The notes: generated by a model not told the origin, from the letters alone. Counted from the first letter of the stretch, positions 16,775 through 26,147 are shown. The stretch is 64,000 nt of DNA from Flavobacterium sp. ACN6 (GCF_002304005.1 NZ_MRCQ01000003.1:124001-188000); one strand, 5' to 3'. Numbers and translations: made by a program.

Positions 16775-18565
16775 TTAGTAAGAATAATCATTAGTTAATT
16801 TTCCGTTGCTTCCATCAATAAACACCTGCCAGATTGGCCAAAATTGTCTATTATCTGGATTAACTCCTGGTTTATACAAAGTATTTATTTTAGTATCTGT
16901 TGCAGCACCTGTCCATGTCCATGCAAATTGCGTATAATCTGTACCCGGGCTTGTTGTTTCACCACGATTAAGACCATAAATATCTAAACTTACATTATCT
17001 GCTTTATATTTATAGTACAAAGCAGCTGGAACATCAGCATATCGTCCTGTACGATCAGCTAAATTTTTCATATTTACTTTAGCTTCATCCAATTTTGCTT
17101 TTAATAAATTCCAACGGATAAGCGCTTGTTTACGCTCCATTTCACCAGTAAATTCAAATTTATTTTCTTCCACCAAAGCATTAAGCATAGATTCTTTACT
17201 CGTCAAAGCGTTTACATAGTTCTCAACTTTCACCGCCTGAACTGCTGCTGGAAAAGCTCTTCTTCTTATTTCTTTTAAGTACGGAGCCGCTGCGGAAGGG
17301 CCTTCTAATTCATTTGCCGCTTCAGCGGCAATTAAAAGAACTTCTGCATATCTCATATAAATTTTATTTACACCATCGTCATTTGTAGAAGTTACAAAAC
17401 GAGTCATCCATTCGTAACGGTATTTTCCGAAATACCAAGTATTCAAAGCTCCTAATTCTTGTTTTGCAACATTATTTACAGCTGTACCATATTTGTAAGG
17501 AACACAAGTTACATCTCTTCTAGTATCTGCCTGATCGTAATCATAAAATACTGTTGGAAGCGGTCCTGCAGTTCCACCGCGATTCGCTCCATTTGCATGG
17601 AATTGGTCATTTGTTGTATGACGAACAGCAAAAGTAAACAACATACGTCCTCTACCATCTGCAAAAGGAAGTTCCCAAAGAGATTCTCCACCCGCCGTGA
17701 TGTATTCCTGATTGTATTTTTTCCAGAAAGTTTCAAATGAAGGTTCTAAATGTGCAGATCCGCTTGCAATAACAGAACGAGATTCTGCTAAAGCTAATGC
17801 ATACATATTTCCAACAGACAATTCAGGATCTGTACTTCTTCTGATTCCGTCAGGATATTGCTGGAAACCGCTGGCTGCCATTGCCAAACGAGCACGGAAT
17901 CCTTTTACAAAAGCTTTGTTAATTCTCTCAACATTGCTTGTTGCCGCAGTTTCACCAGGCCAAGGCACCAATGTCGCTGCTTCTCCTAAATCTGCAATAA
18001 TCTGTTTGTAAACTATATCTCTACTAGATTTTTCGATATAAAGAGTTGCGTTACTTACTGGTTCAAATCTTGCAGGAACATCTCCCCAAGTTTTTAATAA
18101 ATCAGCATAATAGATTGCTCTTAATGTTAAAGCCTCACCTAGTAAATATCCTAATTGTGATCCTGGAGTTGGATTCCCATAAGTTCTTAAACCACGAATA
18201 CAAACATTCGCACGTTCAATACCTGAGTACATCATTGCCCAAGCATTGTTTGTTGTATTCATTTGAGAATTATTCGGCTTTGCATCATAAGTACACAAAT
18301 CAGAAGCATCGCTTACAGTTTGTGAAGAGTTATACCATTCTGTATCCGTATTTAATCCGTAGAACGGAAGAAAACGACCTCTATAAGAATTTGTTTCCGC
18401 AAAAGGAACTTTAATTCCGTCAATTGCTCCTTCCGCCAATCCAGGGCTTGAAAAAATAACTGATTCGTCTAATGTCGATTGCGCTGGAGCGTCTAAGTAA
18501 TCATCTGAGCAAGAAGAAAAAAGACTTGCGACAAACATTCCTGCTATTAATATTTTATGTTTCAT
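16775..18565 (-). CDS. SusD/RagB-family outer-membrane glycan-binding lipoprotein
   Basis: The 596-residue protein begins with a lipoprotein signal peptide (lipobox SLFSSCSD, Cys19) and shows the SusD pattern: DYLDAPAQSTLDESVIFSSPGLAEGAIDG at the start, a helical TPR-like scaffold (YLLGEALTLRAIYYADLLKTWGDVP) and the late motif IYMRYAEVLLIAAEAANEL followed by LKEIRRRAF. SusD-like proteins cap the SusC transporter and bind the oligosaccharide. It follows susC by 20 bases. Confidence 0.93.
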   Translation of the reverse strand: MKHKILIAGMFVASLFSSCSDDYLDAPAQSTLDESVIFSSPGLAEGAIDGIKVPFAETNSYRGRFLPFYGLNTDTEWYNSSQTVSDASDLCTYDAKPNNSQMNTTNNAWAMMYSGIERANVCIRGLRTYGNPTPGSQLGYLLGEALTLRAIYYADLLKTWGDVPARFEPVSNATLYIEKSSRDIVYKQIIADLGEAATLVPWPGETAATSNVERINKAFVKGFRARLAMAASGFQQYPDGIRRSTDPELSVGNMYALALAESRSVIASGSAHLEPSFETFWKKYNQEYITAGGESLWELPFADGRGRMLFTFAVRHTTNDQFHANGANRGGTAGPLPTVFYDYDQADTRRDVTCVPYKYGTAVNNVAKQELGALNTWYFGKYRYEWMTRFVTSTNDDGVNKIYMRYAEVLLIAAEAANELEGPSAAAPYLKEIRRRAFPAAVQAVKVENYVNALTSKESMLNALVEENKFEFTGEMERKQALIRWNLLKAKLDEAKVNMKNLADRTGRYADVPAALYYKYKADNVSLDIYGLNRGETTSPGTDYTQFAWTWTGAATDTKINTLYKPGVNPDNRQFWPIWQVFIDGSNGKLTNDYSY

Positions 18566-18585
18566 CTTGTGAAAGTTTTACTGAA

Positions 18586-21500
18586 TTAAAAATTAAGGTT
18601 TAAACCAAAAATCAACTGTCTGCTTCTCGGATAAGCTGAGTAATCAACTCCCGGAGTAAGAGGTGTGTTTCTTCTTGTTGAAGACTCAGGATCTGGGCCT
18701 GAATAATTAGTCCAAACAAAAACATTACTAGCTGTAAGATAAAATCTCAACTTAGAAACACCCAGAGCTGAAGTTAAAGCTTCTGGCGAAGTATAACCTA
18801 CTGTCAAATTATTAAGTCTCAAGAATGATCCATCTTCAACAGCCCAATCACTAAATACAGCGCGAGGCATATAAGGAGACCACATTGTTGTATTAGCATT
18901 TAAGGCAGTCAATGCAGCTGGATCTGTAACCAATTGTCCTGTTGCAGGATCAAAATTTGTCCATCTTGTACCGTCAGCCATTTCAGAATTTAAATTTCTG
19001 TATTGTCCATTTGGCACTGAAGTACCAAATTCAATCTTGTTGGCATTGTAAACATCATTTCCAATGCTGTAGTTAAATGCAGCAGAAAGGTCGAAACCGT
19101 AAGCGTTTGCATTCAACACAAAACCACCCGTACTTTTTGGATTAGAATTTCCAATTACAGAAAGGTCATTTGCAGTTACTTTACCGTCACCATCAATATC
19201 TTTCAATTTCATTGCACCAGGTTTCATTGGCCCTACAATTGTTGAACCGTCTGCTACTCCAGTTTTTAAAGTATATGTTCCTCCATTGTAATCAAAATCA
19301 GACACCTCATAACGTCCGTCGCTTTTATATCCGTACATGATACCAATTGGCTGGCCCACGTTTACTAAGAAATCATTTCCAATTGCAGTTGAAGCCCATC
19401 CAGAACTTGCTCCATAATTACTCATTACACCAAGAGAATTGATTCTATTGGTATTGAATCCTGCATTAAAAGATACACTTACGCCGTATTTAGCTCTTTC
19501 GATAAGATTTAAATTTAACGTAGCCTCAACTCCGCTGTTTTGAACCTCACCCATGTTTCTGTATTGAAAATCATATCCTCCTCCAGCAATAGGGAAGTTG
19601 ATTAATAAATCTTTTGTAACATTTTTATATACCTCTACAGATCCTGTTACTTTATTTTTAAATAAGTCAAAATCTAAACCTAAGTTTTGTGTTACTGTAG
19701 TTTCCCATTTTAAATCTGGATTAGCCATTGTTTTAGAAGCTGCCCAGAAATTATCTACTCCGTTGATCCATGTAGTTGTAGAAGATATAAAACTTTGAAC
19801 CATTTGTCCTGTTGGAATATTGTTGTTACCTGCTTCACCATAACTTACTCTTAATTTAAGTAAATTAACCCAAGAAGCATTTTTCATAAATTCTTCTCCT
19901 GAAATTTTCCAAGCTGCAGCTGCTGCTGGGAAAAAGCCCCATTTATTATCTCCTGAAAATTTACTAGAACCATCGGCACGATATGTTGCAGTAAAAAGGT
20001 AACGGTCTTTATAGTCATAATTTACACGACCAAAGAATGAAAGTAATTTATCATCTGGGAAATAGAAATTATCAACAGAAACTGGTGTTCCCTGCGTTGT
20101 CAATTTTTTTGCCTGATCTAAATCAAAAGACAATGGATATCCTTGAATTGCAGAGCTTACGTCATTTCTTTTATAATCAATTGATTCCTCACCTAAAAGG
20201 AATTTTAAACTATGATTTTCTCCAACTATTTTTTTCAAATCATAATTAAGCGTATTGGCATTTCTAAAACGAGTATCTTTTCTGTCTCCCATTATCATAG
20301 CCGGCATACCTTGTCTTTCTGCCGCAGGGCTGTTTTTTACATAATAAGTTGTACGACCGAAATAACGGTAATCTTGTAAATTATAATTATCTAAACCTAA
20401 TTCTGTTTTGAATATTAAATCTGAAGTTAGTTTCCAAGAAAAACTTCCCAGCATATTAAAGTTTTTTCTGAATTGCTGGCGGTCACTATCTGAAATTGCC
20501 ACAAAAGGGTGTGTTAAATTATCAGCAACAGCTTCATCAGTATCATCAGTTGTTAAACCTGGAACTGGAATTGGAGCATAACCAACAATATTTTTCAAAC
20601 GAGAATCTGCAGAAGAAACCTCATTTTGTTCGTTCATACCACCACCATTAATTTCAGTATCAGAATAACGCATTGTAAAACTTAAATCTATTTTATCAGA
20701 AGCTTTACTGTTTAGAGCAAGAGATAAGTTATTTCTGTTATAATCTGATCCGAGCATAATTGCTTTTTCATCATAATGAGCATAATTGAAATTATAGTTC
20801 ATTTTATCAGAACCTCCACGAATAGATAAATCACGACTTTGAACCTCACCTGTGCGTCCAAAAATTTGTTTTTGCCAATTATTACCTTTCATGCCTTTGT
20901 ACATATCGTAATCTTTCCATGAACCAAAGTACTTTTCGTAAGAACTTAAATCTGTATTGTCTTTAAGCAAAGCATATTCGTACTGCCATTTTACGTAATC
21001 TTCTGGAGCCGTAACACCAATCGTATTGGCCATTTTTTTCATACCGTAAAACATATTAAAGTTTACAGCTATTTTTCCGTCTTTACCTTTTTTTGTCGTA
21101 ACAATAACAACTCCATAAGCACCTCTAGAACCGTAGATTGCTGTAGACGACGCATCTTTTAAAATTGTCATAGTATCAATATCAGATGAAGAAATGTCAT
21201 TGATATTGTTTACAGGAAATCCATCAACAATGTATAATGGAGAAGCATCTTGTGTTAAAGATCCGTTTCCACGAATTCTAATCTGTACGTTTGAATCTGG
21301 CGAACCTTCAGAAGAAGTTACCTGAACCCCCGCAATACGTCCTGTTAAAGCTTCAGTTACGTTAGGAGTTGGAATTTTTCGCATTTCATTTCCAGAAAAT
21401 GTAGCTACAGCACCTGTCAAATCAGATTTTTTAGATGTACCGTATCCAATTACAACAACCTCATTTAAGTTATTAGAATCTTCAGACAGAGTTGCGTTTA

Positions 21501-21801
21501 CTTTCGTTTTTCCTTCTGTAGAAATGTCGGTTGTTTTAAATCCTATAAAAGAAAAACTTAAAACCGCTTTCGGATTGGTTAATTTCAATTTGTAATGACC
21601 GTCGAAGTCAGTAGAAGTCCCGTTCTTAGTTCCTTTCTCCAAGACATTTACGCCTGGTAAAGAAAGTCCCGCAGCATCTTTCACAGTTCCCTCTATCGTT
21701 GTGGTCTGCGCGTATGTTTGACTGCCGATCAATAAGCACAGTAAGAAAACAAGTTTAAAGCAAAAATCTGCTCCTTTGTTTAATAATTCTTTAAAGTTCA
21801 T
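18586..21801 (-). CDS. SusC/RagA-family TonB-linked outer-membrane transporter
   Basis: The 1071-residue protein has a signal peptide (to about residue 31), a CarboxypepD-reg domain (TIEGTVKDAAGLSLPGVNV, SFSFIGFKTTDI), a plug domain with the SusC signature (LNEVVVIGYGTSKKSDLTGAV and VQIRIRGNGSL, SPLYIVDGFPV) and a long barrel ending in LIFGLNLNF. It imports oligosaccharides together with SusD. It is the first gene of the operon susC-susD-SusE-like. The 600 bases upstream hold palindromic operator-like sites. No polysaccharide-degrading enzyme is adjacent, so the glycan is not identified; the beta-helix third gene hints at a pectin-like substrate. Confidence 0.94.
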   Translation of the reverse strand: MNFKELLNKGADFCFKLVFLLCLLIGSQTYAQTTTIEGTVKDAAGLSLPGVNVLEKGTKNGTSTDFDGHYKLKLTNPKAVLSFSFIGFKTTDISTEGKTKVNATLSEDSNNLNEVVVIGYGTSKKSDLTGAVATFSGNEMRKIPTPNVTEALTGRIAGVQVTSSEGSPDSNVQIRIRGNGSLTQDASPLYIVDGFPVNNINDISSSDIDTMTILKDASSTAIYGSRGAYGVVIVTTKKGKDGKIAVNFNMFYGMKKMANTIGVTAPEDYVKWQYEYALLKDNTDLSSYEKYFGSWKDYDMYKGMKGNNWQKQIFGRTGEVQSRDLSIRGGSDKMNYNFNYAHYDEKAIMLGSDYNRNNLSLALNSKASDKIDLSFTMRYSDTEINGGGMNEQNEVSSADSRLKNIVGYAPIPVPGLTTDDTDEAVADNLTHPFVAISDSDRQQFRKNFNMLGSFSWKLTSDLIFKTELGLDNYNLQDYRYFGRTTYYVKNSPAAERQGMPAMIMGDRKDTRFRNANTLNYDLKKIVGENHSLKFLLGEESIDYKRNDVSSAIQGYPLSFDLDQAKKLTTQGTPVSVDNFYFPDDKLLSFFGRVNYDYKDRYLFTATYRADGSSKFSGDNKWGFFPAAAAAWKISGEEFMKNASWVNLLKLRVSYGEAGNNNIPTGQMVQSFISSTTTWINGVDNFWAASKTMANPDLKWETTVTQNLGLDFDLFKNKVTGSVEVYKNVTKDLLINFPIAGGGYDFQYRNMGEVQNSGVEATLNLNLIERAKYGVSVSFNAGFNTNRINSLGVMSNYGASSGWASTAIGNDFLVNVGQPIGIMYGYKSDGRYEVSDFDYNGGTYTLKTGVADGSTIVGPMKPGAMKLKDIDGDGKVTANDLSVIGNSNPKSTGGFVLNANAYGFDLSAAFNYSIGNDVYNANKIEFGTSVPNGQYRNLNSEMADGTRWTNFDPATGQLVTDPAALTALNANTTMWSPYMPRAVFSDWAVEDGSFLRLNNLTVGYTSPEALTSALGVSKLRFYLTASNVFVWTNYSGPDPESSTRRNTPLTPGVDYSAYPRSRQLIFGLNLNF

Positions 21802-21995
21802 GGTTGATTGTTTAAGTTAATTAATTTTTTTCGTTTTAGTTTAAGTGGTTTTTTGTGGTTACGTTCAATTCATTTTATTATAATTATTATAAGTACTTTT
21901 TTAACATTTAATTTTACTGCATTCAATAATAGTGTACTCTTTATCTTTTTTTACCCTTGAGTACTTAATCGATTTCGTGTATTAGAAAAAATTGT

Positions 21996-22009
21996 TGTAA
22001 TCGATTACA
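21996..22009. promoter_or_regulatory. Perfect palindrome TGTAATCGATTACA, LacI-type operator candidate
   Basis: The 14-bp site is an exact palindrome with a central CG, the hallmark of LacI-family operators. It lies about 190 bases before the susC start. No LacI-family gene is present in the window, so the regulator would be encoded elsewhere. Confidence 0.55.
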
Positions 22010-22181
22010 CAAACATAGATATTTTTTTTAAACGAAAAATAAAAATTCCTAAAAAATTCCTAAAAAAAATTATATATCAAAAAAATTACCGATTTTTTAT
22101 ATGACATGTATAATTTTAATCAATATAAAATATTAAATATATTATTACTTATCGCTCATTTGATTCGATTTTTGCAAAAAA

Positions 22182-22195
22182 AACAATCGATTACA
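22182..22195. promoter_or_regulatory. Second operator-like site (AACAATCGATTACA)
   Basis: It matches the palindrome at 21996-22009 in 11 of 14 positions, including the whole right half and the central ATCGAT. The two sites are 186 bases apart, a distance that could allow looping. Confidence 0.4.
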
Positions 22196-22379
22196 TGAAT
22201 ATTAATTATGAAATTATTAGGTGTTATTTTTACACTTAAAAATCACAAGAAGCTTAAAAAAAAATTAATTTTATTAGAAAATGGCCTTAAAATTTAAAGT
22301 GTATTTTCTGACGTAAGTGCATTCAGAAAAGAGAAGTATAAAATTTCATACCGAAAGGCAGCGCGGACAAAGCACAAAA

Positions 22380-22410
22380 AAGCCCTTAAACAAAAGTTAA
22401 GGGCTTCAAA
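22380..22410 (-). terminator. Terminator of the MFS transporter gene
   Basis: A perfect 10-bp stem (22380-22389 with 22397-22406) and a 7-base loop lie 20 bases after the MFS stop codon. The A-run on its far side gives a T-run on the minus strand. Confidence 0.8.
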
Positions 22411-22427
22411 AAAAGATTATATTATTT

Positions 22428-23594
22428 TTAAACAGGCTGTACAGCTAACTGCTTGCGATGTAACTTCATCAAAATGAATGTTATAATCATTCCGATAATT
22501 GACATTCCAACACCAATTAAATTTGGAGATGAGTAACTAAGTCCCGCTGCCAAAGGCAATCCGCCTAGAAATGCTCCTAAAGCATTACCAATATTAAAAC
22601 TTCCCTGCAATGATGCTGAAGCGATCATCTCTGCTCCTTTTGCAGATCGAATCATCAACATTTGAATTGGCGCAATAACAGAAAATGAAATAGCTCCAGT
22701 TAAGAAAGTCAGAAATAAAGATACATATTGATTAAAGGAGAAAAAGTAAACCAAAACCAAATCGATAGACATTACAAGTAATAAGGCTAATGTTGTAGGC
22801 GCGGGCGAAAATTTATCTGCCAATTTTCCTCCTGCAAAATTCCCAACAACCATTCCTAATCCTGCCAAGATCAAAATATACGACACATCTTCTGGCGAAA
22901 ATTTAGATACATTAGTTAGCAGCGGTGCAATATAACTGATCCACGCAAACAAGCCGCCAAAACCAATTGCCGTAATTCCGATGATTAACCATGCTTCTGT
23001 TTTCTTAAAAAATTGAAGCTGTGTTTTCATATTGACACTTTCGCCTTTTTCTAGATTTGGCATCCATAAATAAATCGCTAAAAATGTCAAAAGCCCCACA
23101 ATCGCAATTAATATAAAGGTATAACGCCAAATAAAGTGGTGACCTATATATGTTCCAATTGGCACACCTATTAAGTTTGCAATAGTTAAACCAGAGAACA
23201 TAATAGAAATTGCCTGTGCTTCTTTTCCTTTATCTGCCAAACGGCTTGCAACTACCGCTCCAACTCCAAAGAATGCTCCATGCGGTAAACCAGAAAGAAA
23301 TCGAGACGCAAATAAAATATTATAGCTTGGTGCGATAATTGACAATGCATTGAAAACTGCCAGCATTAAAGCTAATATTAAAAGCATTTTCTTTGGTGCA
23401 AAATTCCTGCCTGCAATTACTAATAAAGGTGCTCCAATTACAACTCCAAGTGCATAAGCGGAAATTAAATAACCCGCCACAGGAATTGAAACTTTCATAT
23501 CTGAAGCAATATCAGGAAGTAAGCCCATCATTACAAATTCTGTAATTCCAATAGTTAACCCTCCTAAAGAGAGAGCAATAAGACTTTTTTTCAT
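22428..23594 (-). CDS. MFS transporter, AraJ/DHA1-type efflux permease
   Basis: I take the ATG at 23594 (MKKSLIALSLGGLTIGITEF); the frame extends to 23645 but that start adds a non-conserved tail. The 388-residue protein has 12 predicted membrane segments and the AraJ/YdhP-type N-terminal pattern GITEFVMMGLLPDIA, with the loop motif ISAYALGVVIGAPLL and a second-half repeat. Such permeases export sugars or drugs. It diverges from an AraC-family gene (23697), whose product probably controls it. Confidence 0.85.
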   Translation of the reverse strand: MKKSLIALSLGGLTIGITEFVMMGLLPDIASDMKVSIPVAGYLISAYALGVVIGAPLLVIAGRNFAPKKMLLILALMLAVFNALSIIAPSYNILFASRFLSGLPHGAFFGVGAVVASRLADKGKEAQAISIMFSGLTIANLIGVPIGTYIGHHFIWRYTFILIAIVGLLTFLAIYLWMPNLEKGESVNMKTQLQFFKKTEAWLIIGITAIGFGGLFAWISYIAPLLTNVSKFSPEDVSYILILAGLGMVVGNFAGGKLADKFSPAPTTLALLLVMSIDLVLVYFFSFNQYVSLFLTFLTGAISFSVIAPIQMLMIRSAKGAEMIASASLQGSFNIGNALGAFLGGLPLAAGLSYSSPNLIGVGMSIIGMIITFILMKLHRKQLAVQPV

Positions 23595-23660
23595 TTCATT
23601 AAAAGTAGAAAGGAATAAATTTCTACGATGCAAAATTAGCACCATTAGTCTTAACAGAAG

Positions 23661-23691
23661 TTGTATATTTGTGATATAAAATTGTATATTT
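23661..23691. promoter_or_regulatory. Two direct repeats TTGTATATTT 21 bases apart, overlapping a -7 element
   Basis: TTGTATATTT occurs at 23661-23670 and 23682-23691. The 21-base period is two helical turns, as in AraC-type half-sites. TATATTTG (23664-23671) matches the Bacteroidetes -7 consensus TAnnTTTG and would start transcription just before the ATG at 23697. The repeats may be the site for the divergent AraC protein. Confidence 0.5.
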
Positions 23692-23696
23692 AAGTT

Positions 23697-24530
23697 ATGC
23701 CGAAATTAAATCAATTTAAAACACTTGTGCTGGATGAGTTTGAAGAAGAAAAATTTCATCTTCCGCCGCATACGCATACCTATTATGAAATTATTTATAT
23801 TAAAAAAGGGAGTGGCATTCATCACTTGAACAACAATCTATTACCTTATAAAGCAGGAGATTTATTTGTAATTTCTCCAGATGACAAACATTATTTTGAT
23901 ATAAAGAAAAGCACAAAGTTTACTTTTATCAAATTCACAGATAATTATTTCAACTCTAAACAGAATCTTACCTGCGATGAATTTCTTGTGAACACGCCAG
24001 AAAGCTTCATGCGAGATAAAATTTTGAAAGAAACTGTTTTGAAGTTTGATGAGCCTTGCAAAACTATTCTGAGAAACACGGTTGAAAACATTGTAACTTA
24101 TGGCCAATATATTGATGTTACTTCTTCTCCAATCGTTTTTTACCAGATTCTTTCGATTTTCGGTTTAATTAAAGAAACGATCCGTTGTATGAATCTGCAG
24201 ATGAAATCGACACATTTGGATAACGAACAAATCGCAAATTATATTCACCAGAATATTTACCAGCCAAAATTGGTTCAGGTTAAAGTAATAGCAGATCATT
24301 TTAATATTGCACAAACTTACTTTAGCGCTTATTTTAAAAGAACATTCAGTATTAGTTATCGCGAGTACATTCATAATTTGAGAACGACTTTAATCGAAAA
24401 AAGGTTTCACAACAATCAATTGCCTATTAAACAGATTGCGTATGAATTTGGTTTCACCGATGAAAGTCATTTGAGCAATTATTTTAAAAAGAGAAAAAAC
24501 ATGAAACCAACTGATTTTAAAAAACTGTAG
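23697..24530 (+). CDS. AraC-family transcriptional regulator
   Basis: The 277-residue protein has an N-terminal cupin domain (about 18-75: FHLPPHTHTYYEIIYIKKGSG with metal-type His residues, then YKAGDLFVISPDDKHYF) and C-terminal double helix-turn-helix (about 175-275), ending in IKQIAYEFGFTDESHLSNYFKKRKNMKPTDFKK. It is divergent from the MFS exporter (22428), a common sensor/exporter pairing. The direct repeats at 23661-23691 are candidate binding sites. Confidence 0.9.
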   Translation: MPKLNQFKTLVLDEFEEEKFHLPPHTHTYYEIIYIKKGSGIHHLNNNLLPYKAGDLFVISPDDKHYFDIKKSTKFTFIKFTDNYFNSKQNLTCDEFLVNTPESFMRDKILKETVLKFDEPCKTILRNTVENIVTYGQYIDVTSSPIVFYQILSIFGLIKETIRCMNLQMKSTHLDNEQIANYIHQNIYQPKLVQVKVIADHFNIAQTYFSAYFKRTFSISYREYIHNLRTTLIEKRFHNNQLPIKQIAYEFGFTDESHLSNYFKKRKNMKPTDFKKL

Positions 24531-24599
24531 TTATTGAAATCTTAAAAAACAATATCCTCGAACATTTTTAGTTAAATTTGTATTTGAAAAACAATTTCC

Positions 24600-24956
24600 T
24601 TGTCTAGAAAAATCCACATATTCATGCTTTTGCTTACACTCAGCTTCTTTTTGAGTCCGAGCTCTTACGCATGCAATAATGGTCATAAGACAGAAATTAC
24701 TTCTAAAGAGAAAAACAGCTGTTCTAAAAAATGCTGTGAAAACAAACATTCCAAAAAAGAAAAACACAATTGCAACGGAAAATGCAGTCATTCGGGCTGT
24801 AATACCTCAACTTTTCAATCCATTATTTTAAATTCAAACAATTTTGATTTGGAAAATGATGTATTTAATTTTTCTTTAAAAAGCACTTTTTCTTATTATC
24901 CTGAAGTTACCATTTCTTCTGGATTTACTTCAATCTGGCTCAAGCCTAAAATATAA
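24600..24956 (+). CDS. Small secreted Cys/His-rich protein, probably metal-binding
   Basis: From a TTG at 24600 the 118-residue protein has a good signal peptide (SRKIHIFMLLLTLSFFLSPSSYA); ATG 24624 is the alternative start. The mature part is rich in Cys, His and Lys (KNSCSKKCCENKHSKKEKHNCNGKCSHSGCN, residues about 38-70 contain CC, HS and CSHSGC), then a neutral C-terminal half. No named family is recognised. It precedes DUF3347, the HMA-AraC regulator and the copper ATPase, so copper binding in the periplasm is a fair inference. Confidence 0.6.
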   Translation: MSRKIHIFMLLLTLSFFLSPSSYACNNGHKTEITSKEKNSCSKKCCENKHSKKEKHNCNGKCSHSGCNTSTFQSIILNSNNFDLENDVFNFSLKSTFSYYPEVTISSGFTSIWLKPKI

Positions 24957-25054
24957 GTTTCGCATTTTTGACAGCCCATATTGGGCCTTTTTGACACGAA
25001 TAATTTTTAATAATTTTAAAGGAATTTCAAATTTCTTTATCAAATCAAAACACA

Positions 25055-25582
25055 ATGAAAAAATCTATAATAGCTGTAACAGCAATAATCACATTATTAT
25101 TTTCTGCAAATAACATTCAAGCTAGCACAGCTAAATCTGAAATAACAGAAATTGAAGCTGCAGATTCACAATTACAAAGCGTTTATGATGCTTATTTTAC
25201 CGTAAAAGATGCACTTATAAAAAGTGACAGCAAATTAACTTCGGCGAAAGCCAAAGATTTATTGAACGCCATTACCGCAGTAAAAATGGACAAACTAAAA
25301 AGTAGTGAACATACGGTTTGGATGAAAGTGGTAAAAAAATTAACTGCCGATGCAAAAGGTATTTCTGCAACAACAGATCTTAAAAAACAACGTGAGACTT
25401 TTAAATCATTATCAAAAAACACTTATGATCTTATAAAAGTTTCAAATCCAGAACAGCCAATTTACAAACAATACTGCCCAATGGCAGATGCAGATTGGTT
25501 AAGCAAAGAAAAAGCAGTTAAAAACCCGTATTACGGTTCTTCAATGCTGACTTGCGGCAACGTAGTAGAAACGATTAAATAA
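25055..25582 (+). CDS. DUF3347 periplasmic protein
   Basis: The 175-residue protein has a signal peptide (to about residue 24, QAS) and the DUF3347 pattern: a helical region (VYDAYFTVKDALIKSDSKLTSAKAKDLLNAI) and a C-terminal motif with YCPMADADWLSKEKAVKNPYYGSSMLTCG. DUF3347 is found alone or fused to CusB-like efflux adaptors. The Cys-Pro-Met and terminal Cys suggest copper binding. It sits one base before the HMA-AraC gene, so they are surely one transcript. Confidence 0.85.
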   Translation: MKKSIIAVTAIITLLFSANNIQASTAKSEITEIEAADSQLQSVYDAYFTVKDALIKSDSKLTSAKAKDLLNAITAVKMDKLKSSEHTVWMKVVKKLTADAKGISATTDLKKQRETFKSLSKNTYDLIKVSNPEQPIYKQYCPMADADWLSKEKAVKNPYYGSSMLTCGNVVETIK

Positions 25583-25583
25583 T

Positions 25584-26144
25584 ATGAAGCTTTACATCAA
25601 GAATATGGTGTGCAGCCGATGCAAAATGGTTGTGAAGTCTGAGTTCGAAAAACTCGGACTTCAAACTATTGCTGTCGAATTAGGAGAAGTTGAGCTAAAC
25701 GAAGAAATCAACGATACGCAGAAAGAAGTTTTATTGGAAAATCTCCATGCTTTAGGTTTTGACTTAATCGATGATAAAAAAACAAAAACGGTTGAGAAAA
25801 TAAAAAACCTAATTATCGATTTGGTGCATCATAAAAACAATGATCTCAAAATCAATTTATCAGATTATCTGGCAGAAAATCTCAATCAGGATTACAATTC
25901 GTTGAGTAATTTGTTTTCTGAAGTTGAAAACACCACAATCGAGAAATATTTTATAAGTCAGAAAATCGAAAAGGTAAAAGAATTATTGGTTTACAATGAG
26001 CTTTCGTTAAGCGAAATTGCCGATATTTTAAATTACAGCAATGTGGCTCATTTGAGTAATCAATTCAAAAAAATTACTGGCTTTACTCCTACTTCGTTCA
26101 AACAATCGAATGATAAAAAACGTATTCAGATCGAGAATATATAG
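25584..26144 (+). CDS. AraC-type regulator with an N-terminal HMA (CxxC) metal-sensing domain
   Basis: The 186-residue protein joins a heavy-metal-associated-like domain (residues 1-65; MVCSRC with Cys10 and Cys13, then the second half of the ferredoxin-like fold) to an AraC HTH (about 95-175, LSLSEIADILNYSNVAHLSNQFKKITGFTPTSFKQ). The usual cupin is replaced by the metal-chaperone fold, so direct sensing of Cu(I) or another soft metal is likely. It follows DUF3347 by one base and precedes the CopA gene, its expected target. An inverted-repeat hairpin (26148-26272) separates the two. Confidence 0.85.
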   Translation: MKLYIKNMVCSRCKMVVKSEFEKLGLQTIAVELGEVELNEEINDTQKEVLLENLHALGFDLIDDKKTKTVEKIKNLIIDLVHHKNNDLKINLSDYLAENLNQDYNSLSNLFSEVENTTIEKYFISQKIEKVKELLVYNELSLSEIADILNYSNVAHLSNQFKKITGFTPTSFKQSNDKKRIQIENI

Positions 26145-26147
26145 TTT

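Larger units (their letters stand above)
21802..22427. other. Long AT-rich regulatory region upstream of susC
   Basis: About 620 bases without a credible gene. They hold the susC promoter, the palindromic sites at 21996-22009 and 22182-22195, additional partial cores (TTAATCGATTT near 21965, TGATTCGATTT near 22161) and, at the far end, the terminator of the MFS gene. Confidence 0.55.

Noticed and set aside
17459..18414. Several 90-120 codon plus-strand frames inside susD and adjoining it
   Set aside because: They are antisense to a strongly supported SusD gene and look like reversed codon patterns.
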